Positions 16,698 to 25,999 are shown, counted from the stretch's first letter. The stretch is 36,112 bases of DNA from Paludibacter sp. (GCA_028691965.1 JAQUYE010000024.1:1-36112), one strand, 5' to 3'. Notes: generated from the letters alone by a model not told the origin. Translations and numbers: made by a program.

Positions 16698-17444
16698 ATG
16701 GGACAAAAGACTAATCCAATTAGCAACCGCCTCGGAATTATCCGGGGATGGGATTCAAACTGGTATGGTGGTAACAACTATGGTGACACCATCCTCGAAG
16801 ACAGCAAAATCAGAAAATATCTGAATGCTCGTCTTGCAAAGGCCAGTGTATCGCGTATTGTTATCGAACGTACGTTGAAACTGGTAACTATTACTGTATG
16901 TACTGCCCGTCCGGGTATTATCATCGGTAAAGGTGGCCAGGAAGTTGACAAGTTAAAAGAAGAGCTGAAGAAAATTACCGATAAGGAAATTCAGATCAAT
17001 ATTTTTGAAATTAAACGTCCGGAACTGGATGCAGTGATTGTAGCAAATAATGTTGCCCGTCAGATTGAAGGCAAAATTGCTTACCGTCGTGCAGTGAAGA
17101 TGGCTATTGCTTCTACCATGCGTATTGGAGCAGAAGGTATCAAGATCATGGTTTCAGGTCGTTTGAACGGAGCTGAAATGGCTCGCTCGGAAATGTATAA
17201 GGAAGGAAGAACTCCACTGCATACATTCCGTGCCGACATTGACTACGCTCACGCTGAAGCGCTTACCAAGGTAGGTATTGTTGGTGTAAAAGTATGGATC
17301 TGTCGTGGCGAAATTTACGGAAAGAAAGACCTCGCCCCCTCTTTCAGCGCAACGAAGGAAAACAGCCGTGGTGGAAACGACCGTTTCGGAAACAACGACC
17401 GTGGTGATCGTGGCGGTAAAGGATTCAGAAAGAGAAAAAAGTAA
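16698..17444 (+). CDS. rpsC: 30S ribosomal protein S3
   Basis: S3 (248 residues) forms part of the mRNA entry channel and its helicase activity. The type II KH domain has the GxxG loop in [17 protein letters not shown] (about 73-89); the C-terminal S3 domain includes [20 protein letters not shown] and [14 protein letters not shown]. After about residue 215 there is a Gly/Asn/Arg/Asp-rich low-complexity tail ending [10 protein letters not shown], longer than in E. coli. The next gene, rplP, starts after 32 bases. Confidence 0.98.
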   Translation: MGQKTNPISNRLGIIRGWDSNWYGGNNYGDTILEDSKIRKYLNARLAKASVSRIVIERTLKLVTITVCTARPGIIIGKGGQEVDKLKEELKKITDKEIQINIFEIKRPELDAVIVANNVARQIEGKIAYRRAVKMAIASTMRIGAEGIKIMVSGRLNGAEMARSEMYKEGRTPLHTFRADIDYAHAEALTKVGIVGVKVWICRGEIYGKKDLAPSFSATKENSRGGNDRFGNNDRGDRGGKGFRKRKK

Positions 17445-17476
17445 ACTGTTATTAATGAATTTGAAGTAAGGAAATT

Positions 17477-17911
17477 ATGTTACAACCTAAAAAAACAAAG
17501 TTCAGGAGACAGCAGAAAGGGCGCATGAAAGGAAATGCCGGAAGAGGTAATCAACTGGCGTTCGGATCTTTCGGTATCAAATCGCTGGAATCGAAATGGC
17601 TCACCGGCCGTCAGATTGAAGCTGCCCGTATTGCTGTTACACGTTATATGCAACGTCAGGGTCAGATTTGGATCCGTGTGTTTCCAGACAAACCCATTAC
17701 AAAAAAGCCTGCTGAAGTGCGTATGGGTAAGGGAAAAGGTGCTCCGGAAGGATTCGTTGCTCCCGTTACTCCTGGTAGAATGATTATTGAAGTGGAAGGT
17801 GTGTCTTTCGAAATAGCCAAAGAAGCTTTACGCCTGGCTGCTCAGAAATTACCTGTTACAACCCGCTTCGTGATACGACGCGATTATGACATCACTCAAT
17901 TAAATGCGTAA
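17477..17911 (+). CDS. rplP: 50S ribosomal protein L16
   Basis: L16 (144 residues) helps place the A-site tRNA acceptor end and is added late in 50S assembly. The start [19 protein letters not shown], the block [20 protein letters not shown] and the [15 protein letters not shown] loop near the PTC are all intact. Length is slightly above the usual 136-138. It is followed 5 bases later by rpmC. Confidence 0.98.
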   Translation: MLQPKKTKFRRQQKGRMKGNAGRGNQLAFGSFGIKSLESKWLTGRQIEAARIAVTRYMQRQGQIWIRVFPDKPITKKPAEVRMGKGKGAPEGFVAPVTPGRMIIEVEGVSFEIAKEALRLAAQKLPVTTRFVIRRDYDITQLNA

Positions 17912-17916
17912 GGAAA

Positions 17917-18111
17917 ATGAAAACAAGAGAAATTAAAGAACTTAATAACCAGGAGATTCTGGAACGTATGGATGCTCAGCGTGAGCAGCTGGTACGGTTG
18001 AAACTGAATCATGCCATTTCTCCGCTGGACAATCCGTTGCAAATAAAAGAAGTACGTCGTACTATTGCCCGTCTTGCGACAGAATTACGTCAGCGCGAAT
18101 TTAATCAATAA
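17917..18111 (+). CDS. rpmC: 50S ribosomal protein L29
   Basis: L29 (64 residues) is a small two-helix protein beside L23 at the tunnel exit, contributing to the trigger factor and SRP site. The start [20 protein letters not shown] and the central [20 protein letters not shown] match the family, with the normal [15 protein letters not shown] helix after it. It sits between rplP and rpsQ with short gaps (5 and 14 bases). Confidence 0.97.
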   Translation: MKTREIKELNNQEILERMDAQREQLVRLKLNHAISPLDNPLQIKEVRRTIARLATELRQREFNQ

Positions 18112-18125
18112 TAAATCGGACTCTG

Positions 18126-18380
18126 ATGGAAAGAAATTTAAGAAAAGAAAGAACGGGTGTCGTTTTCAGCAACAAAATGGAAAAATCCATTACTGTAGCT
18201 GTAAAGTGGAAAGAAAAACACCCTATTTACGGTAAATTCGTAAATAAGACAAAAAAATATCATGCTCATGACGAGAAGAACGAATGTAACATTGGTGACA
18301 CCGTTCGTATCATGGAAACTCGCCCGCTGAGTAAGTTGAAAAGATGGAGATTAATTGAAATTATCGAAAGAGTTAAGTAA
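18126..18380 (+). CDS. rpsQ: 30S ribosomal protein S17
   Basis: S17 (84 residues) is an OB-fold primary binder of the 16S rRNA 5' domain. The opening [20 protein letters not shown] and the block [20 protein letters not shown] followed by [20 protein letters not shown] are the family signature. rplN starts 2 bases after its stop. Confidence 0.98.
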   Translation: MERNLRKERTGVVFSNKMEKSITVAVKWKEKHPIYGKFVNKTKKYHAHDEKNECNIGDTVRIMETRPLSKLKRWRLIEIIERVK

Positions 18381-18382
18381 TT

Positions 18383-18748
18383 ATGATACAACAAGAATCT
18401 AGACTCACAGTAGCGGATAACTCGGGTGCCAAGGAAGCACTCTGTATCCGTGTGTTAGGAGGAACCGGTAAGCGCTATGCCAGCCTGGGTGACATCATCG
18501 TGGTTGCGATTAAGAGTACTGTGCCTGCTTCTGAAGTAAAGAAAGGTATTGTTTCGAAAGCAGTAGTGGTTCGTACTAAAAAAGAAGTACGTCGTGCCGA
18601 TGGCTCATATATCCGTTTTGATGATAATGCCTGCGTACTGCTCAATAACGCCGGTGAAATCCGCGGTAGCCGTATTTTTGGTCCGGTAGCTCGTGAACTG
18701 CGTGCTACAAATATGAAAATCATATCACTTGCACCTGAAGTGCTTTAA
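18383..18748 (+). CDS. rplN: 50S ribosomal protein L14
   Basis: L14 (121 residues) forms an intersubunit bridge with 16S rRNA and is the docking site for the silencing factor RsfS. The start [20 protein letters not shown], the [20 protein letters not shown] block and the ending [15 protein letters not shown] are complete. It is the first gene of the spc section; there is no extra space or promoter before it, so S10 and spc seem fused into one transcript. Confidence 0.98.
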   Translation: MIQQESRLTVADNSGAKEALCIRVLGGTGKRYASLGDIIVVAIKSTVPASEVKKGIVSKAVVVRTKKEVRRADGSYIRFDDNACVLLNNAGEIRGSRIFGPVARELRATNMKIISLAPEVL

Positions 18749-18769
18749 TCTTCGTAAAATAAATTAGTA

Positions 18770-19081
18770 ATGAACAAATTACATATCAAAAAAGGTGATA
18801 CCGTTTATGTTAACTCGGGAGAGGACAAAGGCAAGACCGGACGCGTACTGGAAGTCATTGTAGATAAAAACCGTGCTATCGTAGAAGGTATAAATATGGT
18901 ATCCAAGCATACCAAGCCTAACGCGAAAAGTCCTCAGGGTGGTATAGTTAAACAGGAAGCACCCATTCATCTCTCGAATCTTAATCCGGCCGAAGGGGGT
19001 AAACCCGTTCGCGTAGGACGGAAAAAGAACGCTGAAGGTAAATTAGTGCGTATTTCTAAAAAAACAGGGGAGGAAATTTAA
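18770..19081 (+). CDS. rplX: 50S ribosomal protein L24
   Basis: L24 (103 residues) starts 50S assembly by binding the 5' end of 23S rRNA. The KOW motif is visible in [20 protein letters not shown] (about 7-26), followed by [20 protein letters not shown] and the PIHLSNL block. Length is normal. rplE starts 3 bases after the stop. Confidence 0.97.
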   Translation: MNKLHIKKGDTVYVNSGEDKGKTGRVLEVIVDKNRAIVEGINMVSKHTKPNAKSPQGGIVKQEAPIHLSNLNPAEGGKPVRVGRKKNAEGKLVRISKKTGEEI

Positions 19082-19084
19082 GCT

Positions 19085-19630
19085 ATGAATACAGCAAGTT
19101 TAAAACAAGACTACAACGAACGTATAGTTCCTGCACTCATGACTGAATTTGGTTACAAATCAATCATGCAGGTACCCAAACTCGAGAAAATAGTTCTGAA
19201 TCAGGGATTAGGTATCGCTGTAGCTGATAAGAAAATTATCGAAGTAGCTATCAACGAAATGACTACCATCACTGGTCAGAAGGCAGTACAGACAATCTCT
19301 AAAAAAGATATCTCTAACTTTAAACTCCGTAAGAAAATGCCTATTGGTGTTCGTGTAACCTTACGTGGTGATAAAATGTACGAGTTTCTGGAACGTCTGG
19401 TACGTGTTGCACTTCCCCGTGTACGCGACTTTAAAGGTATCGAGAATAAACTCGATGGCCGTGGAAATTATACATTAGGAATTACTGAACAGATTATATT
19501 CCCTGAAATCAACATTGATAACATCAATCGTTTATTAGGAATGAATATAACATTTGTAACAACTGCTCCTACCGATGAGGAAGGTTTTGCATTGCTCAAG
19601 GAGTTCGGTTTACCATTTAAGAAAAACTAA
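19085..19630 (+). CDS. rplE: 50S ribosomal protein L5
   Basis: L5 (181 residues) binds 5S rRNA and contacts the P-site tRNA and S13. The block [16 protein letters not shown] (about 23-38), the [18 protein letters not shown]-like stretch (here [18 protein letters not shown]) and the ending [20 protein letters not shown] are typical. It lies 3 bases after rplX and 12 before rpsN. Confidence 0.98.
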   Translation: MNTASLKQDYNERIVPALMTEFGYKSIMQVPKLEKIVLNQGLGIAVADKKIIEVAINEMTTITGQKAVQTISKKDISNFKLRKKMPIGVRVTLRGDKMYEFLERLVRVALPRVRDFKGIENKLDGRGNYTLGITEQIIFPEINIDNINRLLGMNITFVTTAPTDEEGFALLKEFGLPFKKN

Positions 19631-19642
19631 TACAGAGATACA

Positions 19643-19912
19643 ATGGCAAAAGAATCAATGAAAGCCCGCGAGGTTAAAAGAGCCAAACTGATCGCGAAGT
19701 ATGCTGAAAAACGTGCGAATTTCTTAGCTGAAGGCAATTACGATGCTCTTCAGACACTGCCGAGAAACTCCTCGCCTATCCGTCTGCACAACCGTTGCAA
19801 AATCACCGGTCGTCCGAAAGGATATATGCGTCAGTTCGGTATTTCACGTATTCAGTTCCGTGAAATGGCTTCCAAAGGGCTGATCCCGGGAGTAAAAAAA
19901 GCAAGCTGGTAA
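19643..19912 (+). CDS. rpsN: 30S ribosomal protein S14 (zinc-free form)
   Basis: S14 (89 residues) belongs to the 30S head near S3 and S10. The signature [20 protein letters not shown] followed by [18 protein letters not shown] is complete. It is the long C-minus form: the CxxC pairs of the short zinc-ribbon S14 are absent and only one Cys is present. A 133-base gap containing a strong hairpin follows before rpsH. Confidence 0.97.
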   Translation: MAKESMKAREVKRAKLIAKYAEKRANFLAEGNYDALQTLPRNSSPIRLHNRCKITGRPKGYMRQFGISRIQFREMASKGLIPGVKKASW

Positions 19913-19927
19913 TAAAGTTTAAGAATA

Positions 19928-19965
19928 AAGGAGATCTGATTTTTCAGGTATCCTTCGTTCTTTTT
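19928..19965 (+). promoter_or_regulatory. Hairpin with T-rich tail between rpsN and rpsH (possible attenuator or leader)
   Basis: AAGGAGATCTGA (19928-19939) pairs with TCAGGTATCCTT (19944-19955) around a TTTT loop: 12 positions with one mismatch and one G-T wobble. Five Ts follow at 19961-19965. A second short hairpin (TCCCG-GCAGT-CGGGA) lies at 20010-20024, just before rpsH. The 133-base gap is out of keeping with the 2-30-base gaps around it, so control of the downstream spc genes is plausible. I did not find a convincing promoter here. Confidence 0.5.
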
Positions 19966-20045
19966 CAGCTTATCCGATACAAAAAAAATATTTGAGTTAA
20001 TAAATATTGTCCCGGCAGTCGGGATCAATTTAAAAAACAATTTTT

Positions 20046-20441
20046 ATGACAGATCCAATAGCAGATTATTTAACCCGGTTGCGGAATGCTATCAAAGCTA
20101 ACCACCGTGTGGTGGAAATCCCCGCTTCCAACTTAAAAAAGGAGCTAACCCGTATTCTTCACGAACAGGGTTTTATCCTTAATTACAAATTTATCCAGGA
20201 TGGTCCTCAGGGAACGATTAAAATCGCTCTGAAGTACGACCCGGTAAACAAGGTGAGTTCTATTAAGAAACTTATCCGTGTTTCTACTCCTGGTCTCCGT
20301 CAGTACACTGGCATCAAGGAAATGCCCCGTGTGTTGAACGGTCTGGGTATTGCCATTCTTTCAACTTCGAAAGGTGTGATGACAAATAAACAAGCCGCTG
20401 CTGAAAAAGTAGGTGGTGAAGTATTATGTTATGTTTATTAA
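20046..20441 (+). CDS. rpsH: 30S ribosomal protein S8
   Basis: S8 (131 residues) binds the central domain of 16S rRNA. The start MTDPIADYLTRLRNAIKANH and the ending STSKGVMTNKQAAAEKVGGE followed by VLCYVY are diagnostic. In E. coli S8 is the repressor of the spc operon; the structured leader just before this gene makes a comparable autoregulation possible, but I see no clear S8-site mimic by eye. Confidence 0.98.
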   Translation: MTDPIADYLTRLRNAIKANHRVVEIPASNLKKELTRILHEQGFILNYKFIQDGPQGTIKIALKYDPVNKVSSIKKLIRVSTPGLRQYTGIKEMPRVLNGLGIAILSTSKGVMTNKQAAAEKVGGEVLCYVY

Positions 20442-20443
20442 TT

Positions 20444-20449
20444 AGGAGG
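20444..20449 (+). promoter_or_regulatory. Perfect Shine-Dalgarno sequence for rplF
   Basis: AGGAGG lies 8 bases before the rplF ATG. Most genes in this window lack such a site, as is normal in Bacteroidota, whose ribosomes make little use of the anti-Shine-Dalgarno. A weaker AGGAG precedes rplW at 14831. Confidence 0.6.
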
Positions 20450-20457
20450 AAAGAAGC

Positions 20458-21015
20458 ATGTCAAGAATAGGAAAATTACCCATAACAATTCCCGCAGGCG
20501 TAACAGTGTCTGTCGAGAACAACGTAGTAACTGTAAAAGGTCCTAAGGGAACTTTAAATCAGGATGTCAACCCGAATATCACTGTAAAAGTGGAAGGTGA
20601 TCAGATTTTCGTACTCCGTCCGGATGATGAAAAAGAAAACCGCTCCATGCACGGACTTTACCGTTCGTTAGTTAATAACATGATAATCGGTGTATCTGAA
20701 GGCTATAAGAAAGTCCTTGAATTGGTTGGGGTTGGTTATCGTGCCAGCAACAATGGTCAGATTCTCGAGCTTTCGCTCGGATTTACCCATACAACTTACC
20801 TGGGATTACCCGCTGAAATCAAAGTTGAAACCAAATCAGAACGTAACCAGAATCCTATTATTATTCTGGAAAGTGCTGACAAACAACTGATCGGTCAGGT
20901 TTGCGCTAAGATCCGTTCATTCCGTAAACCAGAACCTTATAAAGGTAAGGGTATTAAGTTTGCGGGTGAAGTTATTCGTCGTAAAGCTGGTAAATCAGCA
21001 GGTAAAGGTAAATAA
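20458..21015 (+). CDS. rplF: 50S ribosomal protein L6
   Basis: L6 (185 residues) lies near the factor-binding site by the sarcin-ricin loop. Two repeated L6 folds are present; the start [20 protein letters not shown], the central [20 protein letters not shown] and the ending [20 protein letters not shown] are typical. The start is supported by a perfect AGGAGG 8 bases upstream. Confidence 0.98.
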   Translation: MSRIGKLPITIPAGVTVSVENNVVTVKGPKGTLNQDVNPNITVKVEGDQIFVLRPDDEKENRSMHGLYRSLVNNMIIGVSEGYKKVLELVGVGYRASNNGQILELSLGFTHTTYLGLPAEIKVETKSERNQNPIIILESADKQLIGQVCAKIRSFRKPEPYKGKGIKFAGEVIRRKAGKSAGKGK

Positions 21016-21038
21016 TTCACGTAAACTTGTATAAGAAA

Positions 21039-21380
21039 ATGGCAAATACAGATAGAAGACAAAGAATAAAAGCGCATATCCGTCATAAAATTTCGGGCAC
21101 AGCTCTGAAACCAAGATTGACTGTTTTTCGTAGTAATACGCAAATATATGCACAATGTATCGATGATGTAGCTGGTAAAACGCTTGCATCTGCATCCTCA
21201 TTGGGAATCAAAGATAAAATGACTAAGAAAGAACAAGCTGCTCTGGTTGGTTCAATGGTAGCGAAAGCTGCAGTTGAAGCAGGTATTTCAGAAGTGGTAT
21301 TCGATCGTAACGGTTATTTATATCATGGAAGAGTTAAACAACTGGCTGATGCTGCCCGCGAAGCCGGACTTAAATTTTAA
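21039..21380 (+). CDS. rplR: 50S ribosomal protein L18
   Basis: L18 (113 residues) binds 5S rRNA in the central protuberance together with L5. Family blocks are [20 protein letters not shown] (about 28-47), TLASASSL, and the ending [27 protein letters not shown] use the ATG at 21039, giving [18 protein letters not shown]; an in-frame TTG four codons earlier is possible but has no support. Confidence 0.96.
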   Translation: MANTDRRQRIKAHIRHKISGTALKPRLTVFRSNTQIYAQCIDDVAGKTLASASSLGIKDKMTKKEQAALVGSMVAKAAVEAGISEVVFDRNGYLYHGRVKQLADAAREAGLKF

Positions 21381-21398
21381 TCAGGTAAGACAACAGAT

Positions 21399-21905
21399 AT
21401 GAATAAAGTTAAAACAACCAATGATTTGGAATTAAAGGACAGATTAGTTGCGGTAAACCGTGTTACTAAGGTAACAAAAGGGGGTCGTACCTTCAGCTTT
21501 TCTGCCATTGTTGTAGTTGGTAACGAAGATGGTATCGTAGGATGGGGATTAGGCAAAGCCGGTGAGGTAACTGCTGCCATTGCTAAAGGTACTGAAGCTG
21601 CCAAAAAGAACCTGATTAAAGTTCCGGTGTTGAATGGTACCATTCCTCACGAACAATATGCTAAGTTCGGTGGTGCTCAGGTGTTCCTTAAACCGGCATC
21701 GCCGGGTACCGGGGTGAAAGCAGGGGGTGCTATGCGTGCCGTGCTCGAAAGTGTTGGTGTAACCGACGTACTTGCCAAATCAAAAGGCTCGTCGAACCCT
21801 CACAACCTTGTAAAGGCTACTATTGAAGCTCTTGGAGAATTACGCGATGCGTATACTGTGGCTCAAAACCGCGGTGTTTCGCTCGACACAGTGTTTAACG
21901 GTTAA
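21399..21905 (+). CDS. rpsE: 30S ribosomal protein S5
   Basis: S5 (168 residues) guards the mRNA entry channel and affects decoding accuracy. The N-terminal dsRBD-like fold has [20 protein letters not shown] followed by [13 protein letters not shown]; the C-terminal part includes [20 protein letters not shown] and the conserved block [19 protein letters not shown]. No change typical of spectinomycin resistance is evident, though I have not aligned it. Confidence 0.98.
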   Translation: MNKVKTTNDLELKDRLVAVNRVTKVTKGGRTFSFSAIVVVGNEDGIVGWGLGKAGEVTAAIAKGTEAAKKNLIKVPVLNGTIPHEQYAKFGGAQVFLKPASPGTGVKAGGAMRAVLESVGVTDVLAKSKGSSNPHNLVKATIEALGELRDAYTVAQNRGVSLDTVFNG

Positions 21906-21916
21906 TAATTTGAATG

Positions 21917-22093
21917 ATGGCAACTATCAAGATACAGCAAGTAAGAAGTAAAATTAAATGTCCTAGAGATCAAAAACTGACTTTAGAAGCATTAGGTTTG
22001 AGAAAAATGAACGCCGTCGTTGAACACGAAGCTACTCCGCAGATTCTGGGAATGGTAGCAAAGGTGAACCATTTAGTGAAAATTATTGAGTAA
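21917..22093 (+). CDS. rpmD: 50S ribosomal protein L30
   Basis: L30 is only 58 residues. It reads MATIKIQQVRSKIKCPRDQK at the start, then LEALGLRKMNAVVEHEATPQ and a C terminus ending HLVKIIE, all typical of L30. Two ATGs stand side by side at 21914 and 21917; the second gives the usual MATIK start, while the first would add one Met. It sits between rpsE (11 bases) and rplO (30 bases), its normal place in the spc order. Confidence 0.96.
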   Translation: MATIKIQQVRSKIKCPRDQKLTLEALGLRKMNAVVEHEATPQILGMVAKVNHLVKIIE

Positions 22094-22123
22094 CAATCAT
22101 CGAATCTTTTTAAAAAATAAGAT

Positions 22124-22570
22124 ATGAATTTAAGTAATTTAACCCCTGCACCCGGATCCGTAAAAACCCGTAAGAGAGTTGGCCGGGGTAGTGGTTCAGG
22201 TTTAGGCGGTACTTCAACCCGCGGTCATAAAGGAGCGAAATCCCGTTCAGGTTATTCCAGAAAAGTTGGTTTTGAAGGTGGTCAGATGCCTATTCAGCGT
22301 CGTCTTCCTAAATTCGGTTTCAAGAGTTTGAATAAAGTGGTATACAAACCCATTAATTTAGATACACTCGAAACCCTTGCAGCTTCTGCTGATCTGACTA
22401 AAATCGGACTTGACGAAATGCGTCAGCATGGCTTTATTGGTAAAATGGATAAAGTGAAGGTTCTGGCTAATGGTGTTCTTACACGTAAGCTGGATGTAGA
22501 AGCTAATGCCTTCTCTAAATCGGCCGAAGAAGCTATCGTAGCTGCAGGCGGAACAGTAGTCAAATTATAA
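22124..22570 (+). CDS. rplO: 50S ribosomal protein L15
   Basis: L15 (148 residues) is a late-binding organiser of 23S rRNA. The extended Gly/Arg-rich N-terminal arm has KRVGRGSGSGLGGTSTRGHK followed by GAKSRSGY (about 16-43), then EGGQMPIQRRLPKFGF. The C-terminal domain ends KSAEEAIVAAGGTVVKL. secY follows after 43 bases. Confidence 0.98.
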   Translation: MNLSNLTPAPGSVKTRKRVGRGSGSGLGGTSTRGHKGAKSRSGYSRKVGFEGGQMPIQRRLPKFGFKSLNKVVYKPINLDTLETLAASADLTKIGLDEMRQHGFIGKMDKVKVLANGVLTRKLDVEANAFSKSAEEAIVAAGGTVVKL

Positions 22571-22613
22571 CTTCCTGGGATTGACCACAGGAGTGATCTA
22601 AAAAGATTTACAC

Positions 22614-23957
22614 ATGAAAAAGCTCATAGAGACAATTAAAAATATCTGGAAGATTGAAGACCTCCGCGGTCGACTCATAACAACCTTGTTGTTTGTGTTG
22701 ATTTACCGCTTCGGATCGTTTATCGTTCTTCCGGGTATTGATCCTTCTTCGTTAACCGCACTCGAAGCACAGACCAGTGGTGGCCTTATGGCCCTGCTGA
22801 ACATGTTCTCAGGTGGAGCCTTCGCTAATGCGTCGGTATTCGCTCTGGGTATTATGCCTTATATCTCTGCTTCTATCGCTGTACAGTTGCTGTCGATCCT
22901 GGTACCTTATTTCCAGAAGATGCAACGCGAAGGCGAAAGTGGTCGTCGTAAAATGAATCAGATTACGCGTTACCTTACAGTAATTATTTTGCTGTTCCAG
23001 GGTCCTTCGTACCTGATTAATCTCGGTGTTCAGCTTGCACAGGCAGGTTCAGCATTACCTTCCGGAATTTGGTTTACTATTTCATCCACCCTTATTCTTA
23101 CCGGTGGATCCATGTTTGTAATGTGGCTGGGTGAACGTATTACGGATAAAGGTATTGGTAACGGAATCTCGTTCATCATTCTTATCGGTATTATCGCCCG
23201 TTTTCCCGGTGCGGTTATCAAGGAATTCGCTTCCCGTTGGACCGATGCCGGTGGTGGATTAGTAATGTTCCTGCTGGAAATTATTATGCTGTTAGTGGTT
23301 ATCGGAGCTTCCATCATGCTGGTTCAGGGTACGCGTAAAATTACCGTACAGTATGCCAAGCGTGTGGTAGGTAACAAACAATACGGCGGTGTTCGTCAGT
23401 ATATTCCATTAAAAATCAATGCTGCAGGGGTTATGCCTATCATCTTTGCTCAGGCAATTATGTTTATCCCCCTTACGCTGGCCGGATTTGCAAATTCGGA
23501 AAGTGTAAACAGTTTTGTGGGTGCTTTTATGGATAATAACGGGTTCTGGTATAACTTTGTATTTGCAATGTTAATTATACTGTTTACCTATTTCTATACG
23601 GCGATAACTATCAATCCGACACAAATGGCGGAAGACCTGAAACGTAACAATGGCTTTATACCGGGATGCAAACCGGGTAAACATACTGCTGAATTCCTCG
23701 ATGAAGTAATGTCAAGGATTACCTTGCCCGGATCTATTTTCCTGGCTATCGTAGCTATCCTTCCGGCTTTTGCTTCTCTTATGGGAGTTAATATGGAGTT
23801 TGCTCAGTTCTTTGGTGGAACATCACTGCTCATTCTTGTTGGTGTAGTATTGGATACGCTGCAGCAAATCGAGAGTCACTTGTTGATGCGTCACTACGAC
23901 GGATTGCTAAAAACGGGACGTATTAAAGGACGTACCGGTAATGTTTCGGCTTATTAA
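22614..23957 (+). CDS. secY: Protein translocase subunit SecY
   Basis: SecY (447 residues) is the channel of the inner-membrane SecYEG translocon. About ten hydrophobic segments can be traced, starting with LITTLLFVLIYRFGSFIVLP. The plug and TM2 region includes LNMFSGGAFANASVFALGIM, and the cytoplasmic loop block QYAKRVVGNKQYGGVRQYIP is the ribosome- and SecA-facing signature. The ending MRHYDGLLKTGRIKGR is typical. adk, often next to secY elsewhere, is absent: map follows after 12 bases. Confidence 0.98.
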   Translation: MKKLIETIKNIWKIEDLRGRLITTLLFVLIYRFGSFIVLPGIDPSSLTALEAQTSGGLMALLNMFSGGAFANASVFALGIMPYISASIAVQLLSILVPYFQKMQREGESGRRKMNQITRYLTVIILLFQGPSYLINLGVQLAQAGSALPSGIWFTISSTLILTGGSMFVMWLGERITDKGIGNGISFIILIGIIARFPGAVIKEFASRWTDAGGGLVMFLLEIIMLLVVIGASIMLVQGTRKITVQYAKRVVGNKQYGGVRQYIPLKINAAGVMPIIFAQAIMFIPLTLAGFANSESVNSFVGAFMDNNGFWYNFVFAMLIILFTYFYTAITINPTQMAEDLKRNNGFIPGCKPGKHTAEFLDEVMSRITLPGSIFLAIVAILPAFASLMGVNMEFAQFFGGTSLLILVGVVLDTLQQIESHLLMRHYDGLLKTGRIKGRTGNVSAY

Positions 23958-23969
23958 TTCAGGAAGCAG

Positions 23970-24746
23970 ATGATTTTTTTAAAAACTGACGAAGAGATTG
24001 AATTGCTTCGTATCAGTAATCAATTGGTTGCCCGTACGCTTGCAGAAGTTGCAAAATTAATTGCTCCCGGTGTAAGTACGGCAACACTTGATAAAATTGC
24101 AGAAGAGTTCATTCGCGACAACGGTGCCGTGCCCGGTTTCCTGGGATACGGCGGTTTCCCGAAATCTATCTGCACCTCTGTTAACGAACAGGTGGTACAT
24201 GGTATTCCCTCAGATGAAGTTATACTCCGCGACGGAGATATCATTTCTGTCGACTGTGGTGCATACATCAACGGCTTTCATGGTGATTCGGCCTATACTT
24301 TTGAAGTAGGTGAGGTGAGTCCTGAAGTTAAAAACTTACTAAAGGTTACCAAAGAATCGCTGTACCTGGGGATAGAGCAGGCAGTGGAAGGTAAACGATT
24401 AGGGGACGTCGGATATGCTATCCAGTCACACTGTGAAAACCATGGTTATTCGGTAGTACGCGAGATGATCGGTCACGGTGTCGGACGGGATCTGCATGAG
24501 TCACCTGAGGTACCCAACTACGGTCGCAGAGGAAATGGTATCATGTTGAAAAGCGGAATGACCATTGCTATCGAACCGATGATTAACCTGGGCAAACGCC
24601 AGTTGATCTTTGAAAAAGACGGATGGACAACCCGTACTATCGACCGCTTACCTTCTGCTCATTTTGAGCACTCGGTAGCCGTTCGAAAAGGAAAGGCAGA
24701 TATTTTATCATCATTTGAATACATTGAAGAAGTTTTAAAAAAATAA
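23970..24746 (+). CDS. map: Type I methionine aminopeptidase
   Basis: This 258-residue metallopeptidase removes the initiator Met from new proteins. The five metal ligands of the pita-bread fold are visible: D95 and D106 ([19 protein letters not shown]), H169 ([10 protein letters not shown]), E202 (IEPMINLG) and E233 (HFEHSVAV). The substrate-contact H78 lies in VVHGIP. There is no N-terminal extension, so it is the type Ia form. It lies between secY and infA, 12 and 11 bases away. Confidence 0.97.
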   Translation: MIFLKTDEEIELLRISNQLVARTLAEVAKLIAPGVSTATLDKIAEEFIRDNGAVPGFLGYGGFPKSICTSVNEQVVHGIPSDEVILRDGDIISVDCGAYINGFHGDSAYTFEVGEVSPEVKNLLKVTKESLYLGIEQAVEGKRLGDVGYAIQSHCENHGYSVVREMIGHGVGRDLHESPEVPNYGRRGNGIMLKSGMTIAIEPMINLGKRQLIFEKDGWTTRTIDRLPSAHFEHSVAVRKGKADILSSFEYIEEVLKK

Positions 24747-24757
24747 GTATACTGTGT

Positions 24758-24976
24758 ATGGCTAAACAAACAGCAATAGAACAAGACGGAACGATCATTG
24801 AAGCATTATCGAATGCTATGTTCCGCGTAGAATTGGAAAATGGACACGTTTTAACTGCCCATATCTCCGGTAAAATGCGGATGCACTACATAAAGATTTT
24901 GCCCGGTGACCGCGTTAAGGTGGAAATGTCGCCTTATGATTTATCGAAAGGAAGAATATCGTTCAGATACAAATAA
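24758..24976 (+). CDS. infA: Translation initiation factor IF-1
   Basis: IF-1 (72 residues) is an OB-fold protein that blocks the A site during initiation. The sequence [20 protein letters not shown] then [20 protein letters not shown] and the ending [20 protein letters not shown] is the standard bacterial form at its normal length. It lies directly upstream of rpmJ. Confidence 0.98.
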   Translation: MAKQTAIEQDGTIIEALSNAMFRVELENGHVLTAHISGKMRMHYIKILPGDRVKVEMSPYDLSKGRISFRYK

Positions 24977-24994
24977 TTAGAAAATTATACTCAC

Positions 24995-25111
24995 ATGAAA
25001 GTAAGAGCTTCAGTAAAAAAGCGCAGCGAAGATTGCAAAATCGTTCGCAGAAAAGGACGCTTGTATGTAATTAACAAAAAGAACCCGAAGTTTAAACAAC
25101 GTCAGGGTTAA
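24995..25111 (+). CDS. rpmJ: 50S ribosomal protein L36 (zinc-free form)
   Basis: This 38-residue protein starts [20 protein letters not shown] and ends [12 protein letters not shown], clearly L36. The C-plus form has a zinc ribbon of three Cys and one His. Only one of those Cys remains here (residue 14), the others reading Ser and Asn, and His reads Phe, so it cannot bind zinc in the usual way. It lies between infA and rpsM, its usual place. Confidence 0.96.
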   Translation: MKVRASVKKRSEDCKIVRRKGRLYVINKKNPKFKQRQG

Positions 25112-25140
25112 GTAATTTTATTTTACAAAAGAAATAGTTT

Positions 25141-25521
25141 ATGGCTATAAGAATTGTCGGAGTAGATTTACCCCAGAACAAACGAGGGGAAGTTGGATTG
25201 ACTTATATCTACGGAATAGGTCGCAGTAGTGCAAAAAAGATTTTAGAACAGGCAGATGTTGATATCAACATCAAGGTTAAGGACTGGACTGACGACCAAG
25301 CAGCTAAAATCCGCGAAATTATCGGTGCCGGTTTTAAGGTAGAAGGTGATTTACGTTCGGAAGTACAAACCAATATCAAGCGATTGATGGACATTGGTTG
25401 CTACCGTGGTATTCGCCACCGTATCGGACTCCCTCTGAGAGGACAAAGTACGAAAAACAATGCCCGTACTCGTAAAGGTAAGAAGAAAACAGTTGCTAAC
25501 AAGAAGAAAGCAACGAAATAA
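25141..25521 (+). CDS. rpsM: 30S ribosomal protein S13
   Basis: S13 (126 residues) tops the 30S head and contacts the P-site tRNA and L5. The H2TH-like N-terminal part has [20 protein letters not shown]; the C-terminal block [20 protein letters not shown] followed by [11 protein letters not shown] is the tRNA-contacting tail. It begins the alpha section of the cluster. The tail is rich in Lys and Ala. Confidence 0.98.
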   Translation: MAIRIVGVDLPQNKRGEVGLTYIYGIGRSSAKKILEQADVDINIKVKDWTDDQAAKIREIIGAGFKVEGDLRSEVQTNIKRLMDIGCYRGIRHRIGLPLRGQSTKNNARTRKGKKKTVANKKKATK

Positions 25522-25569
25522 GGTTTAACTGTAGCGAATTTTAGTTTAGCTTAAAAAAAAGAAAAAGAT

Positions 25570-25959
25570 ATGGCAAAGAAAACAGTTGCAGCCAAGAAAA
25601 GGGTAGTAAAGGTTGACGGTGTTGGACAATTACACGTTCACTCCTCTTTCAACAATGTTATCGTGACCCTTACCAATGGCGACGGTCAGGTAATCTCATG
25701 GTCATCGGCCGGTAAAATGGGATTCCGCGGATCCAAGAAAAATACTCCTTATGCAGCACAGATGGCTGCTCAGGATTGCGCTAAGGTGGCGTTTGATTTG
25801 GGTTTACGCAAAGTAAAAGCGTACGTTAAAGGACCGGGTAACGGTCGTGAGTCTGCTATGCGTACCGTTCACGGTGCAGGTATTGAAGTAACCGAAATCA
25901 TCGACGTTACTCCACTTCCACATAACGGATGTCGTCCACCTAAACGCAGAAGAGTATAA
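25570..25959 (+). CDS. rpsK: 30S ribosomal protein S11
   Basis: S11 (129 residues) lies on the 30S platform near the E-site codon. The block [20 protein letters not shown], then [20 protein letters not shown], and the ending [16 protein letters not shown] are diagnostic. The 78 bases after it, before rpsD, contain overlapping hairpins. Confidence 0.98.
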   Translation: MAKKTVAAKKRVVKVDGVGQLHVHSSFNNVIVTLTNGDGQVISWSSAGKMGFRGSKKNTPYAAQMAAQDCAKVAFDLGLRKVKAYVKGPGNGRESAMRTVHGAGIEVTEIIDVTPLPHNGCRPPKRRRV

Positions 25960-25974
25960 TTCAGGTATTTGTAT

Positions 25975-25999
25975 CACTGGGTGACAGTGCCGGGGCACT
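25975..25999 (+). promoter_or_regulatory. Mutually exclusive hairpins before rpsD
   Basis: CACTG (25975-25979) can pair with CAGTG (25985-25989) around GGTGA. AGTGC (25986-25990) can instead pair with GCACT (25995-25999) around CGGG. The two share bases 25986-25989, so only one can form at a time. S4, encoded next, is a known translational repressor of its own operon in E. coli and Bacillus, so a switch here would make sense; that function is inferred. Confidence 0.45.

Noticed and set aside
19981-20009. Promoter before rpsH
   Set aside because: A TTTG and a TAAATATTG-like sequence are present, but the spacing is much too short and the -7 element does not fit.
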